The notes under the pieces: generated by a model
What the model was told of the DNA's origin: nothing
What the model saw: only the letters and a program-made list of their open reading frames with translations
Database searches by the model: none
Program-made: the position numbers and the translations under genes
Part shown: one piece after another, positions 35,996-44,890 of the stretch
Position numbering within the stretch: position 1 is the stretch's first letter
How the letters are laid out: every line of letters begins with the position of its first letter
Assembly: GCF_001586255.1 (NCBI RefSeq)
Contig: NZ_CP014544.1
Location: forward strand, 661,001-725,000
Direction: 5' to 3'
DNA from: Zhongshania aliphaticivorans
GTDB taxonomy: Bacteria; Pseudomonadota; Gammaproteobacteria; Pseudomonadales; Spongiibacteraceae
Length of the DNA: 64,000 bases

Positions 35996-37675
35996 CTATC
36001 TACCCCGATCCCGTCCACGGCGCGGTCTTCTTGAGCGGCGAGGCCGCGAACTGCGATTGTTGTCATGGCTTGGAGCGTTATCGTCATCGCCACCGGTATC
36101 GCCATCCTCCTGGTCAGCACCGGAGGCCTTATCGAACTCGGCCGTCAGGTTTGGAAGGTCCTTCTTACCTTCCGCTTCTGTCCGTGCCTTTTCTTGATTA
36201 GCGCCAGCGGCCTTTTCAAACTGCGCTGCGAGATCAGGTTTATCACGAGCGCCCCCTGTGCTTTCCTCGCGGCCACCTCGCACCTGCCCGGCTGCCTCGC
36301 GGAAATGCTCACGGATATTTAGTGCTTCACTACCTTCAAACTGTTTCTGAATATCGCGGCTTTGCTCACGCTTGAACTTGGCATCTAGGGCGGAAATCTC
36401 CCGCGCCTCAACCTTTGCCAGATTTTTCAGGCGGCGCTCAATATCGTGCTCTAGTGCTTGATGAACCCTTTGCTGTAGCCGCGTTTCCCGCTTATGGGCG
36501 TTGGATAGCGCTTCAAATTCTTTCGCCTGCCCGGCATGGCGCTTCTTGTCCTGATATTCGTGAAGCTTCTTCCGGGCAAATTCGACACCGCTTACCCGGC
36601 CAAGGAAGGCGGCCAGCCCTTGCGGATTGAACCGGGCGCGCTTATCGGCAATAGCCTGTTCTTCACTGGCTATTTTCTGCTCAAGGAATTTTCCTTCCGC
36701 ATCCTGCTTCTGGATAAGGGCCGCCTTTTCCCTTGCGATACGTTCGGCCAGCTTTGGGCCTTCGGCTTCAAGCGGTTTACGGCGCTCGCGATGGGCTTGC
36801 TTGAGGTCTTCATATTTCTTGGCCCATTTCTCAAGATCGCTATGCTGTTTGAATTCCGCCCGCTGCTTCGCGGCAATATCACGGGCCTCATCCACGGTCG
36901 GTAGAAGTTCTGAGGGGTAATCGTATTTCAGGAAGGCGGCGACATCTCGCGCCCGCACCGACTTGTCATCGATCATGCGGGGGAGCGCACTGGTGTGACC
37001 ATGAAGATCAACCACCACATAGGGCCGGTCACCTTGCGCGAGGATATAGCCCATATCGGCAAGGGCATTCACAAAACCTTTGGCGCTATCGGCCCTGCGC
37101 CAGGCTTGCGTGATTTCGGTCATCCGCTCTTCTTTGGTGCGGCCTGTCTGGTTTTGCTGGTGCTGCTCGTAGAGCGAATTCTGTTTGTTCTTTTCCTTTT
37201 GATCGGGCTCGTAGCCATCCGGCAAGATCAGATCATGATCGCGGGCAAATTCCCGCGTCACCTTCATGAGCTTTTCACGGTCAAAACTGAGCTGTACGGC
37301 TTTGCCTTGCTCGGCATCAATCCGTGACCAGACCACATGGGCGTGCTCTCGTCCTTCTTTTATATGGAAGACAACAGCACGAGGCTGATTTTTTAGCCCA
37401 AGCTTTTGTTCAACCCGGTCGATATAGTCCATATATTGATCGCGGCTCATCTGGCCGTTGACCTTGGTCCAGGGATTGATCGAAAGGCTGTAGAGGTATT
37501 TCTGGCATTTGGTGAGACAATGGGCTTGCAGCTCCCACTCGGCAAACGCGCCGTGAAGGTCGTGAGCGACTGCGCCCCGGATATGGGCGATTTCCACCTG
37601 TTCGTTATCCGCTTCGTTTTGCAGGTGGGTGGCCAGATCACCGCCCCCGCCGCGCTGGGAGGCAAAGGGAATCAT
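35996..37675 (-). CDS. Relaxase / mobilisation nuclease (MobA/VirD2 family)
   Basis: A 559-residue MOBP-like relaxase. The N-terminal MIPFASQRGGGGDLATHL, QKYLYSLSINP and the HxH motif in GREHAHVVWSRID (about residue 110) mark the nicking domain. Residues ~240-500 are a long charged coiled coil (REKAALIQKQDAEGKFLEQK), and the C-terminus is a low-complexity RSSRPRR tail, perhaps a transfer signal. The protein should nick oriT and lead the strand through a partner's secretion channel. Its start overlaps mobC by four bases. Confidence 0.88.
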   Translation of the reverse strand: MIPFASQRGGGGDLATHLQNEADNEQVEIAHIRGAVAHDLHGAFAEWELQAHCLTKCQKYLYSLSINPWTKVNGQMSRDQYMDYIDRVEQKLGLKNQPRAVVFHIKEGREHAHVVWSRIDAEQGKAVQLSFDREKLMKVTREFARDHDLILPDGYEPDQKEKNKQNSLYEQHQQNQTGRTKEERMTEITQAWRRADSAKGFVNALADMGYILAQGDRPYVVVDLHGHTSALPRMIDDKSVRARDVAAFLKYDYPSELLPTVDEARDIAAKQRAEFKQHSDLEKWAKKYEDLKQAHRERRKPLEAEGPKLAERIAREKAALIQKQDAEGKFLEQKIASEEQAIADKRARFNPQGLAAFLGRVSGVEFARKKLHEYQDKKRHAGQAKEFEALSNAHKRETRLQQRVHQALEHDIERRLKNLAKVEAREISALDAKFKREQSRDIQKQFEGSEALNIREHFREAAGQVRGGREESTGGARDKPDLAAQFEKAAGANQEKARTEAEGKKDLPNLTAEFDKASGADQEDGDTGGDDDNAPSHDNNRSSRPRRSRRPRRGRDRGR

Positions 37676-38022
37676 GACTGCCTGCCCATGGCTTTAAAGC
37701 AGGCATTGCGGATAGCAATCAGCTCGAAGAGCGCTTCTTCCAGCTTTAAAGCGACATTTGCATCGCCTCCGGCAAGGAGCGTTATCTCGTGCAAATCGTC
37801 ATGAAGGCGGGCCGTCTGAGCCAAAAGATGACCGATAACCTGCTTTTCGATGACAGGCTTTCTGGCGGCGCGTGCAGGTTCCTTACCGAAAATTGCCTGT
37901 GTGATAAAGGCATTTTTCGAGAGCCCTGACCGCTCGACCCGCAACCAAAATTCGGCTTCCAGCTCTACAGGCGGGCGGTAGGATATCGGTCCTTTGCGCT
38001 TTTGGTCATTTTGCTTTTCCAT
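37672..38022 (-). CDS. mobC: Plasmid mobilisation relaxosome protein MobC
   Basis: A 116-residue protein starting at ATG 38022, with GGGAGG just upstream; a longer frame to 38082 would run into the candidate oriT. The N-terminal RPPVELEAEFWLRVERSGLSKNAFITQAIFG is a ribbon-helix-helix domain of the MobC type, followed by a helical tail. MobC binds oriT and helps the relaxase open the nic region. Four-base overlap with the relaxase gene shows coupling. Confidence 0.82.
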   Translation of the reverse strand: MEKQNDQKRKGPISYRPPVELEAEFWLRVERSGLSKNAFITQAIFGKEPARAARKPVIEKQVIGHLLAQTARLHDDLHEITLLAGGDANVALKLEEALFELIAIRNACFKAMGRQS

Positions 38023-38056
38023 GCCTCCCAGCTTACTGAGGCTTTCATAAGCCGAG

Positions 38057-38088
38057 CCTCGCGGCGTCCTCGCGGCATCCAATCCTGC
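38057..38088 (+). other. Candidate oriT: tandem repeat and nic-like ATCCTGC
   Basis: CCTCGCGGCGT and CCTCGCGGCAT (38057-38067, 38068-38078) are a tandem 11-base repeat. ATCCTG at 38082-38087 followed by C matches the nic consensus of MOBP/IncP-type origins (cut after ATCCTG). It lies 35-65 bases upstream of mobC, the usual place for oriT. The nick itself is inferred. Confidence 0.6.
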
Positions 38089-38108
38089 GCAAGGGTTGGT
38101 CCAGGGTT

Positions 38109-38410
38109 TTCAGGGGAGGCGAATTCCCCTGAATGCAGGTCAAGGCGGCACACGCCTTGTGGAGGGTTCCAAGGGGCGCACACTGCCCTTTGGTCGATGG
38201 GGCTGTAGGGGAGAGCGAAGTCTCCCCTGCTCGTGATGAAACGGCGAAACGTTTACCTCAGCCGGAGAGGTTCGATACCGGTCTGGCTGACACAATCCCT
38301 TGGTGCGTCGATTCCAAAAGGATCGACAAGCTTAGGGATTCCGAGGGGGTGTCAACGGGGGATGGGAAGTCCCCCTCCAAGGTGGGCGTGGTATTACCAC
38401 GCACACCTTG
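38109..38410. ncRNA. Array of consecutive hairpins, candidate structured RNA or oriT structure
   Basis: No gene occupies these 300 bases, but nearly all bases fall in inverted repeats. H1 TTCAGGGGA/TCCCCTGAA (38109-38133); H2 CAAGGCG/CGCCTTG (38141-38159); H3 CCAAGGGGC/GCCCTTTGG (38169-38193); H4 AGGGGAGA/TCTCCCCT (38207-38228); H5 TCAGCC/GGCTGA (38258-38290); H6 AATCCCT/AGGGATT with inner GTCGAT/ATCGAC (38294-38340), extendable by TGACAC/GTGTCA; H7 GGGGGA/TCCCCC (38357-38375); H8 a 33-bp palindrome with one mismatch (38378-38410). H1-H2 and H7-H8 look like a repeated pair. Strand and function are unknown. Confidence 0.6.
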
Positions 38411-38621
38411 TGTTCCATCTTAACGCCTTCCTCCTGCTCTCCTTCAAGTCTACGGAAGAGGTCGTTACCATAACCTTAACAAAACACCAAAAGCCGCAGT
38501 TTTTCTATGGTTTTCGGGTTTATCCGGGTCGATACGGATCGTTTCAGGTCGCCGCTTCCTTTGGGGAACCGGCAGGCCAGAACGGGCTGGTTCTGACTCT
38601 ATCAGGATGTGAAAAAACGAG

Positions 38622-38648
38622 AAGCGGGAACGCTCTCGCGTCCCGCTT
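38622..38648 (+). terminator. Hairpin resembling a weak terminator
   Basis: AAGCGGGA (38622-38629) pairs with TCCCGCTT (38641-38648), followed by TTAATT. It could end a transcript from the hairpin array. The remaining 38411-39032 sequence is AT-rich leader of the porin gene with no other feature recognised. Confidence 0.45.
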
Positions 38649-39032
38649 TAATTGTGGGTAAGAATTTGATCTTACAAAACAGGCCGCCAATCCGACAAAT
38701 ATCACAGTCATTCAACAGGGAAAATTATCAATGAAGAAAGAAAGGAGATCAGCCCGCCAACTAAAACGAACTGATCTCCGGATGAAGAGTAAGCTCGCCT
38801 ACTACAACAAACTTACTTTTTCAGATATATAAGTATCTACGCCATCAGGCAAGAAATAATGTTGCTGTATGAAAGTCACAACGCTGTGACATAAATACAA
38901 CACGACTTAATAAAAATACCTCGACGGTTCATTATTTAATAGAAACAACGTCATCTCCGATATAGAACAAGAAGGTCAGTATGCGAATCGTTTGCTGATT
39001 TTTAACAAAAAATATTTCATATGGAGATGAAA

Positions 39033-40184
39033 ATGAAAAAACTACTTCTAGCTTCTGCTGCCATCGTTGGTATGACAGCAATCACATCACCTGCTCTTGC
39101 TGGCGATGGTATTAGCCTTGACATAGGTGGCCACCTTAAAGGTTACGTCACTTACATCGATCAAGATTCTCGTTTAAACAACGAAGAGCGCAGCTTTGAT
39201 ATTTTGCGCGAAACAGAAATCCACTTGAATGGTGAAACAACACTCGACAACGGTTTAACTGTCGGTGTTAATTTCGAAGCTGACGCTGATGGCGCTGACA
39301 GCTTTGAACTTGACGAGTCATACGCTTATTTGTCAGGATCATGGGGCCGTATAAATTTTGGTGAAGAAGACGGTGCAGCTTACCTTCTCCAAGTTGCTGC
39401 GCCTTCTGCTGACAGCAACTACGACGGCATTCGCCAATTTGTCACCCCAATTAATGTTACTCTTTCCAACTTGAATGACGGTAACAATGCAAACTTCATC
39501 ACTGTACACAGCGGCGGAGAAGGTTTTGACTATGACAACGACCTTACAAGAAATGCAGAAAAACTAACTTACTTGTCACCTGTCATGAATGGCTTTCAGT
39601 TAGGTCTTTCTTACACGCCTGATGTTGCAGACACAAATGCCGCTATTGATGCACAGTTCGCGTCAAACACAAACACTATCGGTGGTGTTAACCAAGATGA
39701 CGATGGTGGTTACGGTTCTGCTTGGGAAGGTGCTGTACGTTACGAAGGCCAGATGGATGAAATCGGTTACACAGTTGGTGCCGGTTACGCGAATGTAGAC
39801 TTGGAAAATTCCGCAGCTGGTTTTGATGACTACAAAGAGTGGAACGCAGGCGTTGATCTTGACTGGTCAGCTTTCGGTCTTGGTGTTGTTTACACAGAAA
39901 ACAACAATGGTCAAAGCGGAACACAAGATGAAAACGAAACATGGGTTGTCGGTGCTGACTATACGACTGGCCCTTACAAACTCGGTGCATCTTGGTTGAA
40001 CAACGACAGCAACGTAGATGCGGCTACTCCAGTGGAGACCAACCGTCTGACAGGTGGTATAGTATATACTTATGGTCCTGGCATGACTTTCCGTGGTTCT
40101 GTGAGCTATATCGAAGCAGAACGTGAAGGCCAGACTGATGTTGACGCAACACATCTTCTTGTTGGTACTCAAATCAACTTCTAA
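39033..40184 (+). CDS. Outer-membrane porin
   Basis: A 383-residue porin. A signal peptide (MKKLLLASAAIVGMTAITSPALA) is followed by a Gly/Tyr/Asp-rich beta-barrel of alternating strands (LKGYVTYIDQ, GLTVGVNFEADADG, AYLSGSWGRINFGEED) that ends in the outer-membrane signature VGTQINF. It resembles the trimeric general porins common in alphaproteobacteria. GGAG precedes the ATG at 39033. Codon use is AT-rich compared with the adjoining mobilisation genes. A porin is unusual cargo; it may change permeability or phage reception. A terminator follows. Confidence 0.87.
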   Translation: MKKLLLASAAIVGMTAITSPALAGDGISLDIGGHLKGYVTYIDQDSRLNNEERSFDILRETEIHLNGETTLDNGLTVGVNFEADADGADSFELDESYAYLSGSWGRINFGEEDGAAYLLQVAAPSADSNYDGIRQFVTPINVTLSNLNDGNNANFITVHSGGEGFDYDNDLTRNAEKLTYLSPVMNGFQLGLSYTPDVADTNAAIDAQFASNTNTIGGVNQDDDGGYGSAWEGAVRYEGQMDEIGYTVGAGYANVDLENSAAGFDDYKEWNAGVDLDWSAFGLGVVYTENNNGQSGTQDENETWVVGADYTTGPYKLGASWLNNDSNVDAATPVETNRLTGGIVYTYGPGMTFRGSVSYIEAEREGQTDVDATHLLVGTQINF

Positions 40185-40207
40185 TCGAGTGTTGATCTAA
40201 TAATTTT

Positions 40208-40240
40208 GAAAGGGCCGCTGCAAAGTGGCCCTTTCTTTTT
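40208..40240 (+). terminator. Intrinsic terminator after the porin gene
   Basis: GAAAGGGCC (40208-40216) pairs with GGCCCTTTC (40227-40235), ten-base loop, then TTTTT. This is a clear Rho-independent terminator 24 bases after the porin stop. Confidence 0.9.
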
Positions 40241-40324
40241 GCGAGCGCGAGGACACCGCGAGGACCACCATTCCCGTGGCGCGTGATAATCCCTGCTATC
40301 GGAACTAGCAGGACAATATTTGAA

Positions 40325-41851
40325 ATGACAAGCAAAGACAGTGATGTTCTTCTAGGCGATATTCCGCGTGGCGTATCAACCCGCTCGCTGAAGCAGCAGA
40401 GTGCCCCGCAAGCACGCTGGCAAACCAGTAGTTCTATACAGCAAAGCGCGGTGCTGGCCTATGACCCCGAAGCCCCTTGCGGAAAAATCCTCGTGGGCGC
40501 CATAGGCAATAAGCTTGTGGGAATTGAAGACAACCGCCATATATTGACCGTGGCTGGTAGCCGCGCCGGTAAATCTGTCGCAGTGATCGGTAATATGTGC
40601 TTTTACCCCGGCAGTATTTTGGCAACTGACCCGAAAGGCGAGCTTGCGAGCCTGACGGCGGCCCGGCGGGCGGCCATTGGACAAAAAGTCTATGTGCTTG
40701 ATCCGTTCGAGCAAACAACCGGCTTCGCAGCCGAGCATCGGGCGAAATTTAATCCGATGGCTGCGCTAAGCCTGGAGAGTCCTACCATTATTGAAGATGC
40801 GGCCCTGATTGGGGACGCTATGGTTATTGCCGCAGGCAAAGACCCCCATTGGGATGAAAGTGCCCGCAATTTTATTGAGGGCGTCATTTTGCATGTAGCG
40901 ACGGCAGCACAGTATGAAGGTGAGCGAAATTTGATCAACGTGCGCAGCCTGCTCCGACGTGCTATGGATTGGCATGGCGACGATGACAACGGTGACTTCG
41001 CGCTAAAAGCGGAGATGCTGGCAAACGCTGACTGGCTTGGGCAAGGTTGCGGCTATACCGATGTCGCCGACGCTATTGAGGGCGCTGCGCTCGATTTCTT
41101 TGATAAGGGCGAGAATGAGCGCGCTAGCGTTCTTTCCACCGTTCGCCGCCATACCAAGATACTGGAATATACGGCGATGCGTCGGGTACTTTCCGGCCAT
41201 GATTTTGATCTCGCCGACCTGAAGCGGGAAGCTGGCGGCGTAACTATTTACCTTTGCCTTCCTGCCAGCCGCATGGGGCTATGCAACCGCTGGCTTCGTA
41301 TCTTTATCAACCAGCTCCTCGATGCGATGGAGCGGGAAAAAACCACCCCAGAGAATCCGGTCCTTGTCGTGCTGGATGAATTTCCGGTACTGGGCCATAT
41401 GAGCCAACTTGAAAACGCCGCTGGTCAGATTGCGTCTTTTGGCGTGAAGCTATGGGTAATCTTGCAGGACTGGGGGCAAGGAACCACCTTATATAAGGAA
41501 AGGTGGGAGAGCTTTGCCGCCAATGCCGGGATCATGCAATTTTTCGGGAACAACGATCTTGCCACTACAGAATATATTTCGAAGAGGCTTGGCAAAACTC
41601 AAATCAACGCCATTCGGGGTGGTGAGGTCGGCCAGGATCAGGCCCGCCAGGGAATGACCGGAAAATCGGAAACATTGGAGCTTCACGATCTCATGACCCC
41701 GGAAGAAGTCACGCGGTTCTTCGCTCGCTCGGATTGCAAGAAACGTCAGCTCGTGATCTGGGCAGGCTACCACCCGATGATTTTACAGCGGGTGGAGTAT
41801 TTCGATAAATATGGGCCGTTCGCGGAGCTGTTTAGAGAGCTTCTACCCTAA
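40325..41851 (+). CDS. TraG/VirD4-type coupling ATPase without membrane anchor
   Basis: A 508-residue coupling protein. Walker A is AGSRAGKSVAVIG (about residue 78), DPKGELASL and YVLDPF follow, Walker B is LVVLDEFPVLGHM, with the later WVILQDWGQ. These are the TraG/VirD4 features that link relaxosomes to a type IV channel. No N-terminal membrane helices are present, so it is a soluble form like those in mobilisable elements or it borrows a partner's anchor. The start is taken at ATG 40325; 40283 is an in-frame alternative. Confidence 0.88.
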   Translation: MTSKDSDVLLGDIPRGVSTRSLKQQSAPQARWQTSSSIQQSAVLAYDPEAPCGKILVGAIGNKLVGIEDNRHILTVAGSRAGKSVAVIGNMCFYPGSILATDPKGELASLTAARRAAIGQKVYVLDPFEQTTGFAAEHRAKFNPMAALSLESPTIIEDAALIGDAMVIAAGKDPHWDESARNFIEGVILHVATAAQYEGERNLINVRSLLRRAMDWHGDDDNGDFALKAEMLANADWLGQGCGYTDVADAIEGAALDFFDKGENERASVLSTVRRHTKILEYTAMRRVLSGHDFDLADLKREAGGVTIYLCLPASRMGLCNRWLRIFINQLLDAMEREKTTPENPVLVVLDEFPVLGHMSQLENAAGQIASFGVKLWVILQDWGQGTTLYKERWESFAANAGIMQFFGNNDLATTEYISKRLGKTQINAIRGGEVGQDQARQGMTGKSETLELHDLMTPEEVTRFFARSDCKKRQLVIWAGYHPMILQRVEYFDKYGPFAELFRELLP

Positions 41852-41857
41852 GAGGTC

Positions 41858-42628
41858 TCACTTGCTTTTCCAAAAGAACTCGCCGTCTTCCGGCATCGAA
41901 GTGATAGAAGCTTCTATTTCTCCAACAAGGCCTATTCCTTTTGAAATTAGCTCCTCCACAGTATCTTTCGTCAGAGGGACCTGATTTCCGTCCTTGTCGT
42001 ATCCTGCCCGATGGACACAGTGATGCCGTGTGGCTACTGCTTTGAATAACCAATCTATGTCGCCAAAATCTATGTCTAAAACCGAATTAAACATCGGCTT
42101 AACCTTAGCTAGATCATGAAAAATCAGGTCTCGAAGATATTGGCTTAAGTCATCCTTTAGTTGATCTCTTTTTGTAAATATTTCCTTTATCGTAAATTTG
42201 CGCTTAGCAAATTCTGGGTCACTCTCCACAAGCCGACGCATGTGCTCCTCAGTCGAAAGTGAGTTCTTTATAAATGTTGCCGATAAGTAGGCTTCGACGG
42301 ATGCGACTATATGTGCATGAAGCATGACTAGCAGTTTTGTGGAAGATTGCCTACTGACTTGCGAATTTAGTATTTCGCGTGTTGCCTCGATACTTTCTTC
42401 AAACAGCTCGAATGGAGTTTTGCCGGAAACTATTAAATCATCATCGTAATCGTATTCTCGAAAGTCGTTATTGCCATATAGCTCATCATATTCGTCCGAA
42501 AAATCATCCCAGCCCTCAGTGAATTCGTCTGCTTCGTCGTCGTTAAGCTGCTCCCTGATCCATTCAGCTCTTGCTTCTTGATATTCATCTTCTAGCTGAT
42601 CCATCCACAGCCGCTTAGCTTGCCCCAT
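41858..42628 (-). CDS. HEPN-like protein, possible RNase effector
   Basis: A 256-residue protein. The first 80 residues are very acidic with many Asp/Glu/Tyr. The C-terminal ~170 are helical and include TRHHCVHRAGYDKDG, an R-x4-H motif with flanking context typical of RiboL-PSP/HEPN domains. Such domains are often metal-independent RNases in toxin-antitoxin and abortive systems. It converges on the coupling ATPase and stands alone, 79 bases downstream of the ankyrin gene. RNase activity is inference. Confidence 0.65.
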   Translation of the reverse strand: MGQAKRLWMDQLEDEYQEARAEWIREQLNDDEADEFTEGWDDFSDEYDELYGNNDFREYDYDDDLIVSGKTPFELFEESIEATREILNSQVSRQSSTKLLVMLHAHIVASVEAYLSATFIKNSLSTEEHMRRLVESDPEFAKRKFTIKEIFTKRDQLKDDLSQYLRDLIFHDLAKVKPMFNSVLDIDFGDIDWLFKAVATRHHCVHRAGYDKDGNQVPLTKDTVEELISKGIGLVGEIEASITSMPEDGEFFWKSK

Positions 42629-42707
42629 TAGATAGTCCTTTTATGAGCGTCATTATTGAATTTTCTTAAATAGTTGCGAAAAATACTCGTGTTAAAAACT
42701 AGATGAT

Positions 42708-43253
42708 TCATTGTCTACGAGTCAACTTAATGCCCTGGGCCTTTGCCTGTTTACGCTCCTTATTTCCCAGTAGCCGCGCGGCGGCGGGATTATCACCAAA
42801 TAGATAGGCCATTTCTGAAGCGAGCAGTCCGCGATTATCGCGTATAAGGAAATCGCATCGGCGGGATTCAATTAACACCTTAAGAACATCTTTTGCGTCG
42901 CGAGCGGCGGCAATGTGGAGAGCCGTATCACCTAGCCGTTCCCTTCTTTTGTTTATGTCATAACCGATGCGAATGTAGGCCAATACCGTTATGGCATCGC
43001 CACGCTCAACCGCAGCGAAAAATCGTCGGGCCAGTAATATCTCCATGCCGTTGCCACGGGCACTATCATCACCGGCCTGGTAACCACCAGTTGATACCAT
43101 GCCCATTGGCTGAAGATCAGCGAGATGTTTTAGCCTGTAAGCTTCCTTGGTATCAGCGTCCAGTTGACTTTCGATCTCTGATACGCGCTTCGTGTTGGTA
43201 TCGGAAGACAGGAGCCTGTCGGTAAAGTTTTGTCTATCACCGGAATCTGCCAT
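42708..43253 (-). CDS. Ankyrin-repeat protein
   Basis: A 181-residue protein. About two ankyrin repeats are seen (GDAITVLAYIRIGYDINKR, then LGDTALHIAAARDAKDVLKVLIESRRCDFLIRDNRG region). The N-terminal 60 residues are charged and Gly-rich. It starts three bases after the preceding gene, so the two are cotranscribed. Ankyrin proteins mediate binding; the partner could be the upstream gene product. Function unknown. Confidence 0.7.
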   Translation of the reverse strand: MADSGDRQNFTDRLLSSDTNTKRVSEIESQLDADTKEAYRLKHLADLQPMGMVSTGGYQAGDDSARGNGMEILLARRFFAAVERGDAITVLAYIRIGYDINKRRERLGDTALHIAAARDAKDVLKVLIESRRCDFLIRDNRGLLASEMAYLFGDNPAAARLLGNKERKQAKAQGIKLTRRQ

Positions 43254-43256
43254 ATA

Positions 43257-44102
43257 TCACCTCTTTACGCGGGCGTAGCGGTAAAGACTCTTCTCCAGGT
43301 TTTCCTGTGAAGGGTCTTTAAAGCTCGCTAAGGCGCGGGCATGTTCCACTTCCATTGGTGCGTGGAAAAACAGCAAGTTGAGTTCTAGGGCGCTACTTTC
43401 AACGTTCAACCCCAGCGAGCTATCAAGAAGCAGATAGTGCCGGTTCATACCGGTACTGACTTCCTTTAAGAAGAACATCATGTTTTCTTCTGGCGAGACG
43501 GCCAGCCAGCCGTCTAATCTCGTTTGAGATTTGTAATTGAGTGGCATATCGCCAATGGCAACATCAACCAGGCTGGGCTCTTCTCCTTTCAAATAACTGC
43601 GTTCGAGCAACCGAACAACAGCAATGCGATTGTCGAGTGGCTGGTCGATGGCCAGTTCCGAGCACCACACCTGGTCGCCGTCGTCGCGCCAGTTGTAATA
43701 CCGGCCAGCTATGTTCGCAGGAATTCCGAGCTGCGTGTATTGCTGGTCTTGCTCAAGGTATTCGACCATCCGGTTCGCTGCTTGCAGCCCGAATGTCCTC
43801 TCTTTAAGTTCTTCTTCATTCAGGAGGTTTAAATCTTCTTCCTGGACGAACTTAAAAATCGCGTGGATGCGCTCGTTATTTTCACCTTCCGGTGTCGAAT
43901 ATTTTCGTGTGCCGTCCTTCTTTTTTACGCCCTCAACGAATTTGCGCAAACTTTCTTGAGGCACTTCGACATCACAATATTCAGCTATTGCTTCTGAGAC
44001 GTCGATCCAGGTGTAAACATCGCCATCAAAATAACCGCCATAGCGATGATAGGCCCGTAGCGCATTACGCATTCGCAAAAGCTGCCAGTCTGTATATGCC
44101 AT
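43257..44102 (-). CDS. Hypothetical protein paired with the ankyrin gene
   Basis: A 281-residue soluble protein. Its N-terminal part (YTDWQLLRMRNALRAYHRYGG, TWIDVSEAIAEYCDVEVPQESLRKFV) looks like a small DNA-binding or adaptor helix bundle; the rest is alpha/beta with no motif recognised. It is first of a left-running pair with the ankyrin gene and is divergent from a right-running three-gene set across 90 bases, so both may share control. Confidence 0.6.
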   Translation of the reverse strand: MAYTDWQLLRMRNALRAYHRYGGYFDGDVYTWIDVSEAIAEYCDVEVPQESLRKFVEGVKKKDGTRKYSTPEGENNERIHAIFKFVQEEDLNLLNEEELKERTFGLQAANRMVEYLEQDQQYTQLGIPANIAGRYYNWRDDGDQVWCSELAIDQPLDNRIAVVRLLERSYLKGEEPSLVDVAIGDMPLNYKSQTRLDGWLAVSPEENMMFFLKEVSTGMNRHYLLLDSSLGLNVESSALELNLLFFHAPMEVEHARALASFKDPSQENLEKSLYRYARVKR

Positions 44103-44193
44103 AGAGCATTAAATCCTGAGCACGATGAAGCTGCGAGGAAGCTTCGTAGTCCAAGGTTTTAACCTGTCCCTAACGTATTCAGGAGGCAGGATC

Positions 44194-44871
44194 ATGAAGC
44201 AGATATCACCGTTTGACGGAGCTCCAAAAACCGAAATCGTAACCGATGATCAGGGCCGCCGCGCATTTATTGTCACTCCGCGCTATCTGACGCCCTGGCG
44301 TTTTAAGGTAGCGCGCTTCGCCGCCAATGTCACGGCCTGGGCCTTGATGTTCGCTCTCGTGTTTTTGGTTGATCGCACGGTGAGCGAACCCGGTTGGGAA
44401 GTTCTGGCGGCCATTGTTTCTCCTTGGGTCCTTTGGCAGTTGTGGTTTGTAGTCGCTCGTTTTATGTGCAGCCGCACGGCTCGCTTCGAGCTCACCGAAG
44501 ACACTCTCAAGGTTGGCGGGCTGTTCGGGAGCCGCAAGTTCGACCGAACCATACCCAATAGCTTTGCCTTGCCCCCGCATAACAGCGCCATAGCGGAACA
44601 ACGCAAACATGAGCTGATTGTCCGCCAAGAAGCCAGCAAAGGGCGCGTGATAGCCAAGATGCCCATCTATGCGAATTCGTGGCATCTCTCATTCGTTTAC
44701 TTGGGGCAGCGCAACGACCTGCTGACCATTTACGGGCAGCAAGATGCGGAAGCACTTCTGTGCCGGTTACAAGCCTGTAACGAAGTGTTGAATCGTCAGG
44801 CAGGGCTCGCCGAAGGGCTGTCAATGAGCGCCGATGATGACTGGACCGATAGTCCGGGTGATGTCGGGTAG
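44194..44871 (+). CDS. Membrane protein with PH-like cytosolic part
   Basis: A 225-residue protein from ATG 44194, which has AGGAGG at ideal distance; an in-frame start at 44125 lacks one. Two hydrophobic segments (ANVTAWALMFALVFLVD and AAIVSPWVLWQLWFVVARF) are followed by a beta-rich part (RFELTEDTLKVGGLFGSRKF) that resembles bacterial PH-like folds. It is the first of three right-running genes with a J-domain protein and a zinc-ribbon protein. Confidence 0.65.
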   Translation: MKQISPFDGAPKTEIVTDDQGRRAFIVTPRYLTPWRFKVARFAANVTAWALMFALVFLVDRTVSEPGWEVLAAIVSPWVLWQLWFVVARFMCSRTARFELTEDTLKVGGLFGSRKFDRTIPNSFALPPHNSAIAEQRKHELIVRQEASKGRVIAKMPIYANSWHLSFVYLGQRNDLLTIYGQQDAEALLCRLQACNEVLNRQAGLAEGLSMSADDDWTDSPGDVG

Positions 44872-44890
44872 GACCAAGGAGGACGCCGCC

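Noticed and set aside
36065-37804. Several plus-strand frames of 70-130 residues
   Set aside because: All lie opposite the high-GC relaxase gene, which has clear motifs; they are codon-bias shadows.
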